This document shows, in pieces, positions 38,743-48,520 of a stretch of DNA of 64,000 nt. The notes below the pieces were generated by a model. That model had not been told where the DNA came from. It ran no database searches and worked only from the letters and a program-made list of their open reading frames with translations. Made by a program: the position numbers and the translations under genes. Source of the DNA: Bacteroides ndongoniae (GTDB lineage: Bacteria; Bacteroidota; Bacteroidia; Bacteroidales; Bacteroidaceae); assembly GCF_900108345.1 (NCBI RefSeq), contig NZ_FNVV01000014.1, positions 1,116,001 through 1,180,000 of the forward strand, written 5' to 3'. Position 1 is the first letter of the stretch, and each line of letters opens with the position of its first letter.

Positions 38743-40863
38743 TTATTCTTCTCCAGATAAACCTTTCAGGAATCCTTCATAAGTCGGCTTACGGTTGTAG
38801 TTGATATCCCAAAGACCTACAGGCTCTCCACCTCTCCAGCCTGAGTCAGCTGGACTATCCGTAGCGCACCACTGAGTGATACCATACTGTTGCTCAACAG
38901 GAATAATCTCAAAATACTTACGGATAATGAATGTATAGAACTCTGCCATCTTTTGTTGTTGCTCAAAAGTCACTTCTTCTGTTTTAAGGCCAGTACCAAA
39001 TGCTTTTTCGCAAATACCCATATCCAATTCCGAAATCTTAATCAGTTTACCGCTGGCAGCCAATATCTGGAACATGTTAACAATGGCATCTTCCTGAGCC
39101 TTCTGATCAGCCTCATTCAAGATGTAAGTAACATGCATCTGTGTACCAATACCATCAATCTTTGTCACACCATCAGATTCCCAGGTTTCAATCCAGTGCA
39201 CCAAACTCTCGGCTTTTTTATTACCATCCCACCACGTTTCCAAGTTATAATCGTTGATAAAGAGCTTCAAGTCGGAAGGATTGCCACCATATTCCTGGAA
39301 GTATTGACGGGCTTTAGCGACTACGATACGTACGTAATCTTCGTTACCCAAATAATCCTGCCAATAGAAATTCGTTGTAGGATCACCATTCGATGCAGAC
39401 TGAAGGTCATAATATCCATCGCCATCAGCGTCGGTTCCAGAAATAGCTTCATTAACTGCATCCCATGTGGTTACATAACCACCAGTAGCTTCCATCATAC
39501 CCTTGATCCAGTTATCCATGGCCCAAGTAAGGGTATCCTTCTTTTCTTCAGGAGTCATTTCAATAATATTTGTCTTCTCCTCATAATATAGACATATATC
39601 ATCAAAATAAAGAGAACCTTCATAGTCACCTACATTAAACAACAAACGAGTAGCACCATCACCACTACAAGTTGTGGAGACTGTTATTTCTTTCCAATCT
39701 GTTGTAACAGCAAACGCTGGAAAGTCTCCACAGCCAACATACCCGTTAGGATTTTGGAAACCCGCAACAATTGCACCATCTTTTGATCCCTTTACTTTTA
39801 GCCTCAAGAAATACTTCTTACCATTTTCAAACGGAGTAGACTGTTCATAACACAGTTGTTTTTCCCAGTTCTGAGCTGCTAAAGGATTCTCAATAACACA
39901 CACACCATCTACAACCGAAATAGAAAGTCCATCTCCCCAGCCACCAATAGGAGTACCATCTGAGAAATCATGTTCAATAACGGGCACCTCTTTCGCTGTT
40001 GCCGCAACTTCTGTATGGGTAACTTTCAACCATTTGATTCTAATATCACCCTCAAAAGTTCCTGGTTGGAAAACAACAAAACTAGATGTAACCGGGCAGT
40101 TATCATATTCGACACTTACTTCCTGCCATTCTTCATTAAAAGAAATAGTCTGTTCCAGGATATTACCCCAGTTTCCAAATTGAGCATTCAAAGAGCCCGG
40201 TGCTGAACCCTGAATGCAAACTGTTACCTTATAAGTTTGCCCAACCGTTGTTGGTATTTGGTCTGCTACGAAATACTGGTACCATTCGCCCGGATAATGG
40301 CTAACCATGCAACCGTCTACAAATTCTGGAGTATATCCCATAACATGAAAAGGAAACTCTGTATAAGTGGAGTAATCAAAATACGCGTCTTGAATTTCTT
40401 CCAAATCACCTTCCATTTCTTTATCAGCGATCAATCCATTCAAATAAGTCATATTTTGCTGTGAATGCCACGCCAATGTATGTCCATATATTGTAATACC
40501 AGCAGCCTTAGCTTCATCTACAAAATTAGATACTGTAGAGAAATTCATGACACCTTCATCATTTACGACAGAAGCATACTTCATAGCATTACCAGCAGTC
40601 ATTTCATCAAAGTTAGTCGTAACAGCTTCATAAACTACGCCATGCTGAACAAAATCGTTCACTGCCGCCGCCAATCCCAACTTAAAGTTGGGATATTTAG
40701 TGCGGTCTATATATGATTTCAGTACATCATAATTATTCAAATACTCATATTGAGCAATGCTTTCCGGTTTTTCCACCGGATAAGGCAAAATAGCATCATC
40801 AACGCACGATCCCATTGCCAAACCCAATGCCAGCACAGGAAGCAATTTCATGTATCGTTTCAT
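38743..40863 (-). CDS. GH10 endo-xylanase interrupted by tandem CBM4/22-like domains, surface lipoprotein
   Basis: A 706-residue lipoprotein (lipobox GSC near residue 20). The GH10 barrel begins about residue 55, is interrupted at about 150-435 by two beta-sandwich modules of CBM4/CBM22 type, and resumes with acid/base Glu472 (WDAVNEA) and nucleophile Glu612 (KISELDM). The insertion of CBMs inside a GH10 barrel is a known hallmark of the main surface xylanase of Bacteroides and Prevotella xylan loci. It is the last gene of the susCD unit, 18 bp after the glycan-binding lipoprotein, and would cut bound xylan at the cell surface to feed the SusCD importers. Confidence 0.94.
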   Translation of the reverse strand: MKRYMKLLPVLALGLAMGSCVDDAILPYPVEKPESIAQYEYLNNYDVLKSYIDRTKYPNFKLGLAAAVNDFVQHGVVYEAVTTNFDEMTAGNAMKYASVVNDEGVMNFSTVSNFVDEAKAAGITIYGHTLAWHSQQNMTYLNGLIADKEMEGDLEEIQDAYFDYSTYTEFPFHVMGYTPEFVDGCMVSHYPGEWYQYFVADQIPTTVGQTYKVTVCIQGSAPGSLNAQFGNWGNILEQTISFNEEWQEVSVEYDNCPVTSSFVVFQPGTFEGDIRIKWLKVTHTEVAATAKEVPVIEHDFSDGTPIGGWGDGLSISVVDGVCVIENPLAAQNWEKQLCYEQSTPFENGKKYFLRLKVKGSKDGAIVAGFQNPNGYVGCGDFPAFAVTTDWKEITVSTTCSGDGATRLLFNVGDYEGSLYFDDICLYYEEKTNIIEMTPEEKKDTLTWAMDNWIKGMMEATGGYVTTWDAVNEAISGTDADGDGYYDLQSASNGDPTTNFYWQDYLGNEDYVRIVVAKARQYFQEYGGNPSDLKLFINDYNLETWWDGNKKAESLVHWIETWESDGVTKIDGIGTQMHVTYILNEADQKAQEDAIVNMFQILAASGKLIKISELDMGICEKAFGTGLKTEEVTFEQQQKMAEFYTFIIRKYFEIIPVEQQYGITQWCATDSPADSGWRGGEPVGLWDINYNRKPTYEGFLKGLSGEE

Positions 40864-40881
40864 GTTCTTTTTCTTTTAAGG

Positions 40882-41889
40882 TTAATTATTATAAGTAACA
40901 TCAAACCATTCGGCCTTTACTTGGCGATCACGCATCACCAAAGTGTCCTTGGTAGCGTAAGTCACTGTACCCAAATCTACCGTGTAATCCAAATACAGCA
41001 CATCGCGATCCTTATGATTGAACGAGTTCTTTTCGCCTTTCTCTACATACTTACCATTACCTGTAACCGTACATCCCGGTGTATCGGTAGAAAGTGTACA
41101 TTCGTTGTTATCATTAAATGTTAGAATCAGATTGCAATTCTGACCACCAAGTGTCAGAGCAAAATTGGCATCCTTCAGTGAACGGGTAGTCAATTCGCAA
41201 ACCTCATCGTTCTCTACATATTGTTCATGACGCACTATAGTAGAAGTAGAGCCCCCAGCAGTCACTTGGTCTACACCCCGACGTAAATATACGGCATCCC
41301 ACGGATTAATATATTTCACAGCATACAAGATATAATCTTTAGGAACTACATTCCAATCTCCTTTATTACAACGGTCAGCATCATCAACCATCGGAGAACC
41401 AGACAAGATAGAATCCGCATTCTGTACGTTGGACATTACCAAAGGAATCACATACGTAGTCTCAATAGACTTGGGATCAGCAAAGAAAGCATCGGTCAAC
41501 TGTACTTCTACTCCTCCGCTAATTTCGCCCTTAGGAATCACAATTTGATTGGAAGCCAACGTATAATAATTGGAAGGCATCGGTTCTACCGGTTCACCAC
41601 TGGCAAAAGACAGATTATCGCACAATGAGTTCACCACAGCAATATCTACCGTAGGCGTTGTGTTATTTTCATAAACACCGCCCATAGTAGCCTTAATGAT
41701 ACACTTATGTTGATTGTCTATTGTGTTGTCAAAAGTCTCGTCATTACCCAAGACGATCGTTCTTATCGGATATTGATAAGCAAAATACACGGTTGTTGTT
41801 CCGTAATCAGGGAAAGACCATTCCTGATTCTCGCATGATGAAAAAACCGTCAGCACAATCAATGAAAACAGATAAAATATTTTTTTCAT
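40882..41889 (-). CDS. Surface glycan-binding lipoprotein (DUF1735/DUF4361 type)
   Basis: A 335-residue lipoprotein (lipobox VFSSC). The N-terminal part (about 25-165) resembles the DUF1735/BT_3987-like domain, with 'YYTLASNQIVIPKGEISGG' and 'TYVIPLVM'; the C-terminal part (about 185-330) resembles DUF4361. Proteins of this type sit directly after susD in xylan PULs and bind the polysaccharide at the surface (SusE/SusF position). There are no catalytic motifs. It lies 37 bp after susD and 18 bp before the CBM-GH10 gene. Confidence 0.85.
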   Translation of the reverse strand: MKKIFYLFSLIVLTVFSSCENQEWSFPDYGTTTVYFAYQYPIRTIVLGNDETFDNTIDNQHKCIIKATMGGVYENNTTPTVDIAVVNSLCDNLSFASGEPVEPMPSNYYTLASNQIVIPKGEISGGVEVQLTDAFFADPKSIETTYVIPLVMSNVQNADSILSGSPMVDDADRCNKGDWNVVPKDYILYAVKYINPWDAVYLRRGVDQVTAGGSTSTIVRHEQYVENDEVCELTTRSLKDANFALTLGGQNCNLILTFNDNNECTLSTDTPGCTVTGNGKYVEKGEKNSFNHKDRDVLYLDYTVDLGTVTYATKDTLVMRDRQVKAEWFDVTYNN

Positions 41890-41926
41890 TTTCTACTAAA
41901 TTTTAAGTCGTTCAGAATAATTCTAA

Positions 41927-43696
41927 TTACCAACCTTGGTTCTGTTCCAAAGCATCGAATTTCACCACTTCACTATATGGTATCGGTCCAAACCGCATGA
42001 AATCGTTATAGGTACGGCTCTCCACATCAAACACCTGATATGTCCCAGCACTGATGCGCACACCTTTAGCCGGTTCGTTCAAACTTAAGTTCCAACGACG
42101 CAAATCCCAAAAACGGAAACCTTCGAAGCACAGTTCCAGACGACGTTCATTGCGAATCAGTTCGCGCATTTGAGTTTGATCGTTCTTCACACTTTCCAAA
42201 TACGGGTCGCCATTATCAGTACCTACACCAGCACGTTGACGAATAGCCTTAATGACATCGTAAGCCGAATAGCCATGCGTACCCATGCCCGTAGGTCCCC
42301 ATGCCTCATTGGCAGCTTCCGCATAATTCAGAAAAATTTCCGTATAACGGATGCGAGGGCTATAATGAGGCTGGCCAGTCGTTGTAGTAGAACTCAGGTA
42401 AACATCCTCACGAAGATGTTTACGCAGGTAGTAACCTGTACGGGTTGAATAACCATTTTCACGATTCAAGCCATCTCTGTTGGCCGTATTGTCCACGCTT
42501 GTATCGATCGTTTTGCTATCGTTGCCCATCACTGTACCGTTCACTACAATATACAAACTCAAACGCGGGTCACGATTGGCATAAGGATCCTGTGAATTGT
42601 AACCCGATTCGGAAGAAGAGATAGGATAGCCATTCGCCATGGGGAAAGCGTCTACGAGATTCTGAGTCGGATTGACTTGTCCGCTTCCAAACAAGCTGGG
42701 CGGAAACTGAGCCTGCTCCAAAGAATAAGCGGTAGCATCCTTACCATTTCTCCAAATCATCTCAGGAGGATTGGATCCGCCAGTCAGATCGTTAATCTCA
42801 GCGGCATTCTTATACCAAGTATGTCCCTGAGCGGCCAAACCAGAAACACCACCAATCAAATCCAGAATTTCTCCGTTATAGTCGGCTGCTTCGCTCCATG
42901 TCGCACTGCTACCTTCTGCAAAAGCCGGGCTAGCAGCCAACAAAGCAGTCTTAGCACGAAAAGCCAAAGCAATACGACCACTCATACGAGAACGGAAGTT
43001 ATCTCCAAAAACGATATTATATTGGCTAAAATTAGCCCCCTCAGTACGATACTTCGTCGGAACTTGTTCATCCGATGAAATATTTTCATAATCTAAAGGT
43101 AGCAGTTCTTCAGCCATTGCTACGTCATCATAAATAGCCTGAACACATTCATCGAAAGTATTACGCGGATAATTAAAATCTGAATTCTCATCTTCTACAG
43201 TTTCCACAATGGGTACCCCCAACAAACGTCCATCAGCAGTCCAGCCAGCATGTGCTTGCAACATATAAAAAGAGAACATTGCACGCAATCCATAAGCTTC
43301 ACCTTTCAGCCGATCACAGAACATCTGGTTCACAATTGGAGTGTTTGCCCACGAAACCTGATCCACCATAGTCAGAAAAAGATTGAGATAGTGAATAGCA
43401 GCCTTGCAAGAGCCCCACTGATCCATAGGGTTATTATTAGAGGTCCACGAACCGGTAGCCATCTTCAGATAACTGTTGGCAGTCTGGTTAGTCACAGCAT
43501 CATCTGTAGCCACATCATTAAACGATTGCGAGCTATAAGGATTTCGGGTATAAGCATTTGCCAGAATGCCTTCGGCATACAACGGATCATTTAAGCCATC
43601 TGAAACCTGCTTGTTGTTTTCTATAGCCGGTGTAAACAAGTCGTCGCATCCCACCAGCAAAAGAGCTGCGACAAAAACAGTGAATATCTTTTTCAT
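41927..43696 (-). CDS. susD: SusD-family glycan-binding lipoprotein, pair 2
   Basis: A 589-residue lipoprotein (lipobox LLVGC). It shows the helical SusD/RagB fold: early helices (YAEGILANAYTRNPYSSQSF), a central SusD-like block and the C-terminal signature 'RNERRLELCFEGFRFWDLRRW' (split: ERRLEL and FEGFRFWDLR). It caps the SusC barrel on the outside of the cell and binds xylan or xylo-oligosaccharides. It follows its susC partner by 26 bp and precedes the glycan-binding lipoprotein. Confidence 0.95.
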   Translation of the reverse strand: MKKIFTVFVAALLLVGCDDLFTPAIENNKQVSDGLNDPLYAEGILANAYTRNPYSSQSFNDVATDDAVTNQTANSYLKMATGSWTSNNNPMDQWGSCKAAIHYLNLFLTMVDQVSWANTPIVNQMFCDRLKGEAYGLRAMFSFYMLQAHAGWTADGRLLGVPIVETVEDENSDFNYPRNTFDECVQAIYDDVAMAEELLPLDYENISSDEQVPTKYRTEGANFSQYNIVFGDNFRSRMSGRIALAFRAKTALLAASPAFAEGSSATWSEAADYNGEILDLIGGVSGLAAQGHTWYKNAAEINDLTGGSNPPEMIWRNGKDATAYSLEQAQFPPSLFGSGQVNPTQNLVDAFPMANGYPISSSESGYNSQDPYANRDPRLSLYIVVNGTVMGNDSKTIDTSVDNTANRDGLNRENGYSTRTGYYLRKHLREDVYLSSTTTTGQPHYSPRIRYTEIFLNYAEAANEAWGPTGMGTHGYSAYDVIKAIRQRAGVGTDNGDPYLESVKNDQTQMRELIRNERRLELCFEGFRFWDLRRWNLSLNEPAKGVRISAGTYQVFDVESRTYNDFMRFGPIPYSEVVKFDALEQNQGW

Positions 43697-43722
43697 AAGA
43701 GTCTACTTTATAAAATGTTTGT

Positions 43723-46566
43723 TTAGAAACCGATCTTGAAACCAATGTTGTAGAAACGGTTCTGAGGAGCCGCTCCTGTAGTCAGTTCCAATTTCTCACG
43801 CTCTTTCGAGATGGTCAACAGATTGCTGGCATAAGCATATACCGACAAACTGTGTACAAACGATCCACGTAACCATTGCTGAGGCAAATCATAAGTCAAT
43901 TGCAACCGTGAAAGATTAAAGCGATTTGTGCTATATAACCAGAAATCAGAATTACGGTAATTATGATTATCGGTTTGTGTTGTCAAACGTGGATAAGTTG
44001 CAGTTTCTGCTGTTTCCGGAGTCCAGCGTCCGCGTACCACTTCTGAATATTTCTTATCACCATACACCCAATAATAATCACCACTCATGAATGCAGAAGC
44101 GCCCCAATAGCCTGTACCTACAGCAAACAAAGTAAAGTTTTTCCACTTTAATGTCAGGTTCAATCCCAACGTTAACGGAGAACCTTGCCAACCATACCGT
44201 TCGCCTAAATAAACTTCATCTTTCTCATCAATTACCTTGTCACCATTTTGATCAATATATTTCAAATCGCCCGGTTTTAATTCACCATTATAAGAAGAAG
44301 AAATACCCGAATTCAAAATTTCTTCTTCACTTTGATAGAATCCATCGGTCTGCAACCCCCAGATACCATCTGTCGGTTTACCCTTAGTATAACGATATTC
44401 ATCTTCGTACAACTCATTCACTTTCGTGTTCTCATTTGTAAAATAAGTAGCATTCACACCCAGATTAACATCTACCTGACTTACTTTCTTATGGAAATTT
44501 AAAGCCAGATCGAAACCTGTACGAGTACTATTATTATAATTTACATATGGCAACAAACTGCTTTCTGGCCAATAAGATACGAAATAATTAGGATAACTGG
44601 TAGTAGGTTGCACTAACATACCTTCAAGACTATTCTTGAAAAACGAAGCGTCGAAACTCAGCATGTTCTTCCACAACGAACCACGCAAGCCTACACTAAT
44701 CTCTTTACGTTTGATGAAAGACAAATCGGGATTATTACCACGCCTAGACTCTGTAGCATGACTTTGGTTACCGTCTGCCCATCCCCACCAAGCACCATTG
44801 GCCTGATCATACGTAGTTTGATACATATAATATTCATCAATACCCAAATCTGTATTCAAGACGGAAGCAGAAGCAGTCAGCATCAGGTCATCCAAAACCG
44901 TTGCATCTTCCATGAAGGCTTCTTTACTCAGACGCCAACCCAAAGTGAGAGACGGAGAAAACGCATTTCGATTACCTTCGGGCAGACGTGCAGAGTGAAT
45001 CAAAGCGCCTCCAAAACTCGCATAATACTTACTCAGGTAATCGTAATCAACCTGTAAACCTAAGTTCACATTACTAGTCTTGTGATAAACACCACTCTCA
45101 CCCTGTTGATAACCGGCAGCAATTAACATTGCTGACAAGGTGTGATTATCGGCAAACTTGTTGTTATAATTAAGTTGTGCGGAAAAAGCCATGGTCTGAC
45201 GATTCCAACTATCAGCAACGTGCTGAACACCATCGTGTACGTCATCGCCAAATTTGGTCAAACCAACAATCAGGTCTTTTCCATTCACGTTCGCCCACTG
45301 AGGCTCATAAGTCGCGTACGTATCACCGTAATAACGATTATAGGTTGTTGCATAATCGATAGCAAAACGTGTCTGAAAAGACAAGCCTTTCAAAACCATA
45401 GAAAGATCGACATCTACCCCCATATCAAACTGGTACTGACGACTCGTATAGGTATTGACACCAGCAGCATACAGATTAGCAATCTCGTTAGTTTGATCCA
45501 CCTGAGTACCACCCAGCAAATATTTGCCATCTATCAAGTGACTGCTATTGTTTATGAAATTCCACGCATCAGTATTGTTCTGCATTACATAATCGATGGG
45601 AATGAGAGGAGAAATACGGTTAGGACGTAACGAAGCAGCTGCACTCCAAAAATTACCACGTGCTCCACGACCGTCGTAAAAGGTAGCATTAGCATTTACA
45701 TAAGTCTTCACGTAATCGCCCAAGTTGACATCAATGTTACCACGTACACTAAAACGGGTAGTACGATCATCCTTAGCGTTACCCACTTTCACCAATGAAC
45801 CGATGTTGTAGAGGTTAATATTAGTATAGAAACGAGCTTTTTCGGAACCACCAGAAATCTCAGCAGTCACATCCGACTCGTTATAAGCCTTCTTCAAATA
45901 TTCATCTGAATAAAGGTTTACATCCGGATAACGGTAGGGATTGATGCCAGAACCATGATTATAAATTTCGGCTGCGCTGTATAAGGGATCCATTCCGTCA
46001 TTCACACGCGCTTCATTATAAAGCGTCATATATTCGGCAGCACCTAAATACTTAGGATAGCTGATAGGTACATGGAAACCCGTATTACCACGAACATCAA
46101 TGCGAGTATCACCTACCTGACCACGCTTCGTAGTGATGTAGATAACACCTTTGGCAGCACGGCTACCATAAAGAACAACAGCAGAAGCCCCCTTCAAGAA
46201 AGTAATATCTTTAATTTCAGAAGGCATTACGTTGTTGGCGTCACGAGGCACACCATCTACCAATACCAAGTAAGAATCCATACCCCACAAACTATTACCA
46301 TTCCAGCCGCTCACCATACTTTGCATATCGCTCAGGCTATAGGTAAAATAATTCTTCTTCATGAGTTCTTCCACATTAACCGAAGAGACTCCTCCCAACA
46401 GGTCATTCTTGTTGACCTTCCGATAAGCAATTTGCACCATTTCATCTTCAGTAGCCGACAGTGAATCTGTACCGAATACCTCCGGTTGCAAATCCTGTGC
46501 ACCTACATACAATGAAGAAGCGGCAAATGCCATACATAAAACGGACTTTATTCGTATGCTTTTCAT
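43723..46566 (-). CDS. susC: SusC-family TonB-dependent transporter lacking the N-terminal CarboxypepD-like domain, pair 2
   Basis: A 947-residue outer-membrane transporter with signal peptide (about 1-23). The plug domain starts almost at once (VSSVNVEELMKKN..YSLSDMQSMVSG, 'LVLVDGVPRDANNV', 'GSRAAKGVIYITTKRG'), followed by the 22-strand barrel and the C-terminal FYNIGFKIGF. The about 90-residue CarboxypepD_reg-like domain seen in the upstream SusC is absent, which explains the shorter length. It imports oligosaccharides with the SusD at 41.9 kb. It lies 44 bp after the first susD. Confidence 0.94.
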   Translation of the reverse strand: MKSIRIKSVLCMAFAASSLYVGAQDLQPEVFGTDSLSATEDEMVQIAYRKVNKNDLLGGVSSVNVEELMKKNYFTYSLSDMQSMVSGWNGNSLWGMDSYLVLVDGVPRDANNVMPSEIKDITFLKGASAVVLYGSRAAKGVIYITTKRGQVGDTRIDVRGNTGFHVPISYPKYLGAAEYMTLYNEARVNDGMDPLYSAAEIYNHGSGINPYRYPDVNLYSDEYLKKAYNESDVTAEISGGSEKARFYTNINLYNIGSLVKVGNAKDDRTTRFSVRGNIDVNLGDYVKTYVNANATFYDGRGARGNFWSAAASLRPNRISPLIPIDYVMQNNTDAWNFINNSSHLIDGKYLLGGTQVDQTNEIANLYAAGVNTYTSRQYQFDMGVDVDLSMVLKGLSFQTRFAIDYATTYNRYYGDTYATYEPQWANVNGKDLIVGLTKFGDDVHDGVQHVADSWNRQTMAFSAQLNYNNKFADNHTLSAMLIAAGYQQGESGVYHKTSNVNLGLQVDYDYLSKYYASFGGALIHSARLPEGNRNAFSPSLTLGWRLSKEAFMEDATVLDDLMLTASASVLNTDLGIDEYYMYQTTYDQANGAWWGWADGNQSHATESRRGNNPDLSFIKRKEISVGLRGSLWKNMLSFDASFFKNSLEGMLVQPTTSYPNYFVSYWPESSLLPYVNYNNSTRTGFDLALNFHKKVSQVDVNLGVNATYFTNENTKVNELYEDEYRYTKGKPTDGIWGLQTDGFYQSEEEILNSGISSSYNGELKPGDLKYIDQNGDKVIDEKDEVYLGERYGWQGSPLTLGLNLTLKWKNFTLFAVGTGYWGASAFMSGDYYWVYGDKKYSEVVRGRWTPETAETATYPRLTTQTDNHNYRNSDFWLYSTNRFNLSRLQLTYDLPQQWLRGSFVHSLSVYAYASNLLTISKEREKLELTTGAAPQNRFYNIGFKIGF

Positions 46567-46610
46567 TTTTTTGTTCCTTTTTGTTTAGCGTTCAAAAATT
46601 CTCAAGACCA

Positions 46611-48509
46611 TTACCAACCCGGATTTTGATAAAATTCCGGATAGATATTCACGTCAGCGACCTTTAAAGGCATCCAATAGTGTTTTTCTCCATAGTTACG
46701 AGTAAGGATTACTTCCTCTCTAAAGTTAGCCACGCGGCTCTGAGTCGGATCATCCTCATTCAGTTCAACACGATCGAACTCCTGCGAAGTCTTAATGGTA
46801 TAAGGATATTCGGTCAATAATAACCAACGACGTAAGTCGTTGAAGCGATGACCTTCGTAAGCCAATTCTACGGCACGCTCACGCCTCAATTCGCTCATAA
46901 AACCATCCAAAGAACCACTATATTTGTCGGCTACGGCTCCCACACCTGCACGTTCGCGAATCTTATTGACTGCATCAAGAGCGGTCAATGAACATCCGTT
47001 ACCGGTAGCTGCTGGAGTTCCATAAGCATTGGCTGCAGCTTCGGCATACATCAAATAAATGTCCGCCAAACGCATCCAGCTTACCTGAATAGTCAAAGCA
47101 TCGCCATAGTCACGAAGACCTTCATCAAAACCGTTGACTAACAGTGGAGCGAACTTATGCAACAAATATCCCGTACGACTTTCATTCTTAACGTCACGGT
47201 AGCAACCGCCAGTATAAAGATTAGCATACTGAATCTGCTTATTACGTTGTTCCTCATTGAACTTTGCCGTATTTTGAATCACCTGTAATCCATCGTAAGT
47301 GATATCGTTATAAAAACGAGGATCACGATCGCGCCATGGATACTCTTTGTCGAATCCAGAATCAGGATCGGTCAAAGGAAGACCATTGGCCATACCATAA
47401 TAGTTCACATAGTTAGCTGTCGGCGAGAATACTACTCCATTGGTCTCGTTAGCCATAGTTGAAGGAACAAACTGAGGACCCAAACACCAACCGGATCCCA
47501 TCCACCAATCATACATCGGGGTCTGGAAAATAGCCTCAGTAGAACCAGGATTTTTACTGTTCTGCTTGAACGAATAGAAGATATCCGAGTAATGTTCAAA
47601 ATCAACCAACGCATACTGGGTCTGACCACTTTCTACCAGATTCAACAATTCTGCAAAAGCGTCAGCAGCCTTCTTGCAATAGTCAGCATTGTAGGTACGA
47701 CTACCATTGGTAGCATAGTTCATCAACGGACTACCAGCCCACAGATAATTCTTTCCTAAATAGCCCAAAGCCATAACTTTGTTGATGCGCTGTTGGTTAT
47801 TCCCAAAAGTTGGTGCACCTGTAGCTGTATCATCCCAGTCAATGGGAAGCAAATCGGCTGCCATGCGAAAATCCTCAGCTGCACGGTCTGCACATTCCTG
47901 GTAACTTAGACGCGGATTGCGAAGCGGCTCGGTAGAAGAAGGCACTGAATCAATATAAGGCAGACCGCCAAAATACTGCATCAGTTCAAAATGGAACCAG
48001 CCACGGAAAAAGTAAAGCTGACCTAGAATCATATTACGCTGTTCGTCTGTAGCTTCCACCAGCTTATCTATATTTTCCAAACCTAAATTGCATTTACGAA
48101 TGCCATACCAAGCCAATTTCCACAAAGATTTTTGAAATCGATCTGTCGAATTGGCGACTGTATTGCTACGGTCCATCCAACCACACTGCCAGCCGTCATG
48201 CTCAGACTGCCAACCCCAAAAATCACCCATATCGATTTTATAGCCCATGTGGTAATCGATGCTGAAAGAAATGATTTCATCCTCACCCCAATTGAAAGAA
48301 TTGTTCCAATAACCATGGGCAAAGTCGGGAATACAATAATATAGTTCTTCTGTAAATCCCTGGAAATTACGGAAATTTTTGAACGCATCATCGGGATTCA
48401 CGCTGCTTTCGGGTGCCTTGTCCAGATAGTCCTCACAGGAAGCCAACCCTAAGCAGCACAACGAAAGAAGTCCACCATAGAATAATGTACGTATATATTT
48501 TCTTTTCAT
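46611..48509 (-). CDS. susD: SusD-family glycan-binding lipoprotein, pair 1
   Basis: About 632 residues from the ATG at 48509 (the frame is open to a TTG at 48518). The lipoprotein signal has lipobox GLASC. SusD/RagB features include 'YLDKAPESSVNPDDAFKN', the internal 'FFRGWFHFELMQYFGGLPYID' block (seen as RGWFHFELMQYFGG) and the C-terminal ERAVELAYEGHRFNDLRRW block. It pairs with the SusC directly upstream (gap 11 bp) and shares low similarity with the second SusD, so the two pairs may take different xylan fragments. Confidence 0.95.
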   Translation of the reverse strand: MKRKYIRTLFYGGLLSLCCLGLASCEDYLDKAPESSVNPDDAFKNFRNFQGFTEELYYCIPDFAHGYWNNSFNWGEDEIISFSIDYHMGYKIDMGDFWGWQSEHDGWQCGWMDRSNTVANSTDRFQKSLWKLAWYGIRKCNLGLENIDKLVEATDEQRNMILGQLYFFRGWFHFELMQYFGGLPYIDSVPSSTEPLRNPRLSYQECADRAAEDFRMAADLLPIDWDDTATGAPTFGNNQQRINKVMALGYLGKNYLWAGSPLMNYATNGSRTYNADYCKKAADAFAELLNLVESGQTQYALVDFEHYSDIFYSFKQNSKNPGSTEAIFQTPMYDWWMGSGWCLGPQFVPSTMANETNGVVFSPTANYVNYYGMANGLPLTDPDSGFDKEYPWRDRDPRFYNDITYDGLQVIQNTAKFNEEQRNKQIQYANLYTGGCYRDVKNESRTGYLLHKFAPLLVNGFDEGLRDYGDALTIQVSWMRLADIYLMYAEAAANAYGTPAATGNGCSLTALDAVNKIRERAGVGAVADKYSGSLDGFMSELRRERAVELAYEGHRFNDLRRWLLLTEYPYTIKTSQEFDRVELNEDDPTQSRVANFREEVILTRNYGEKHYWMPLKVADVNIYPEFYQNPGW

Positions 48510-48520
48510 ATTCTGCAATT

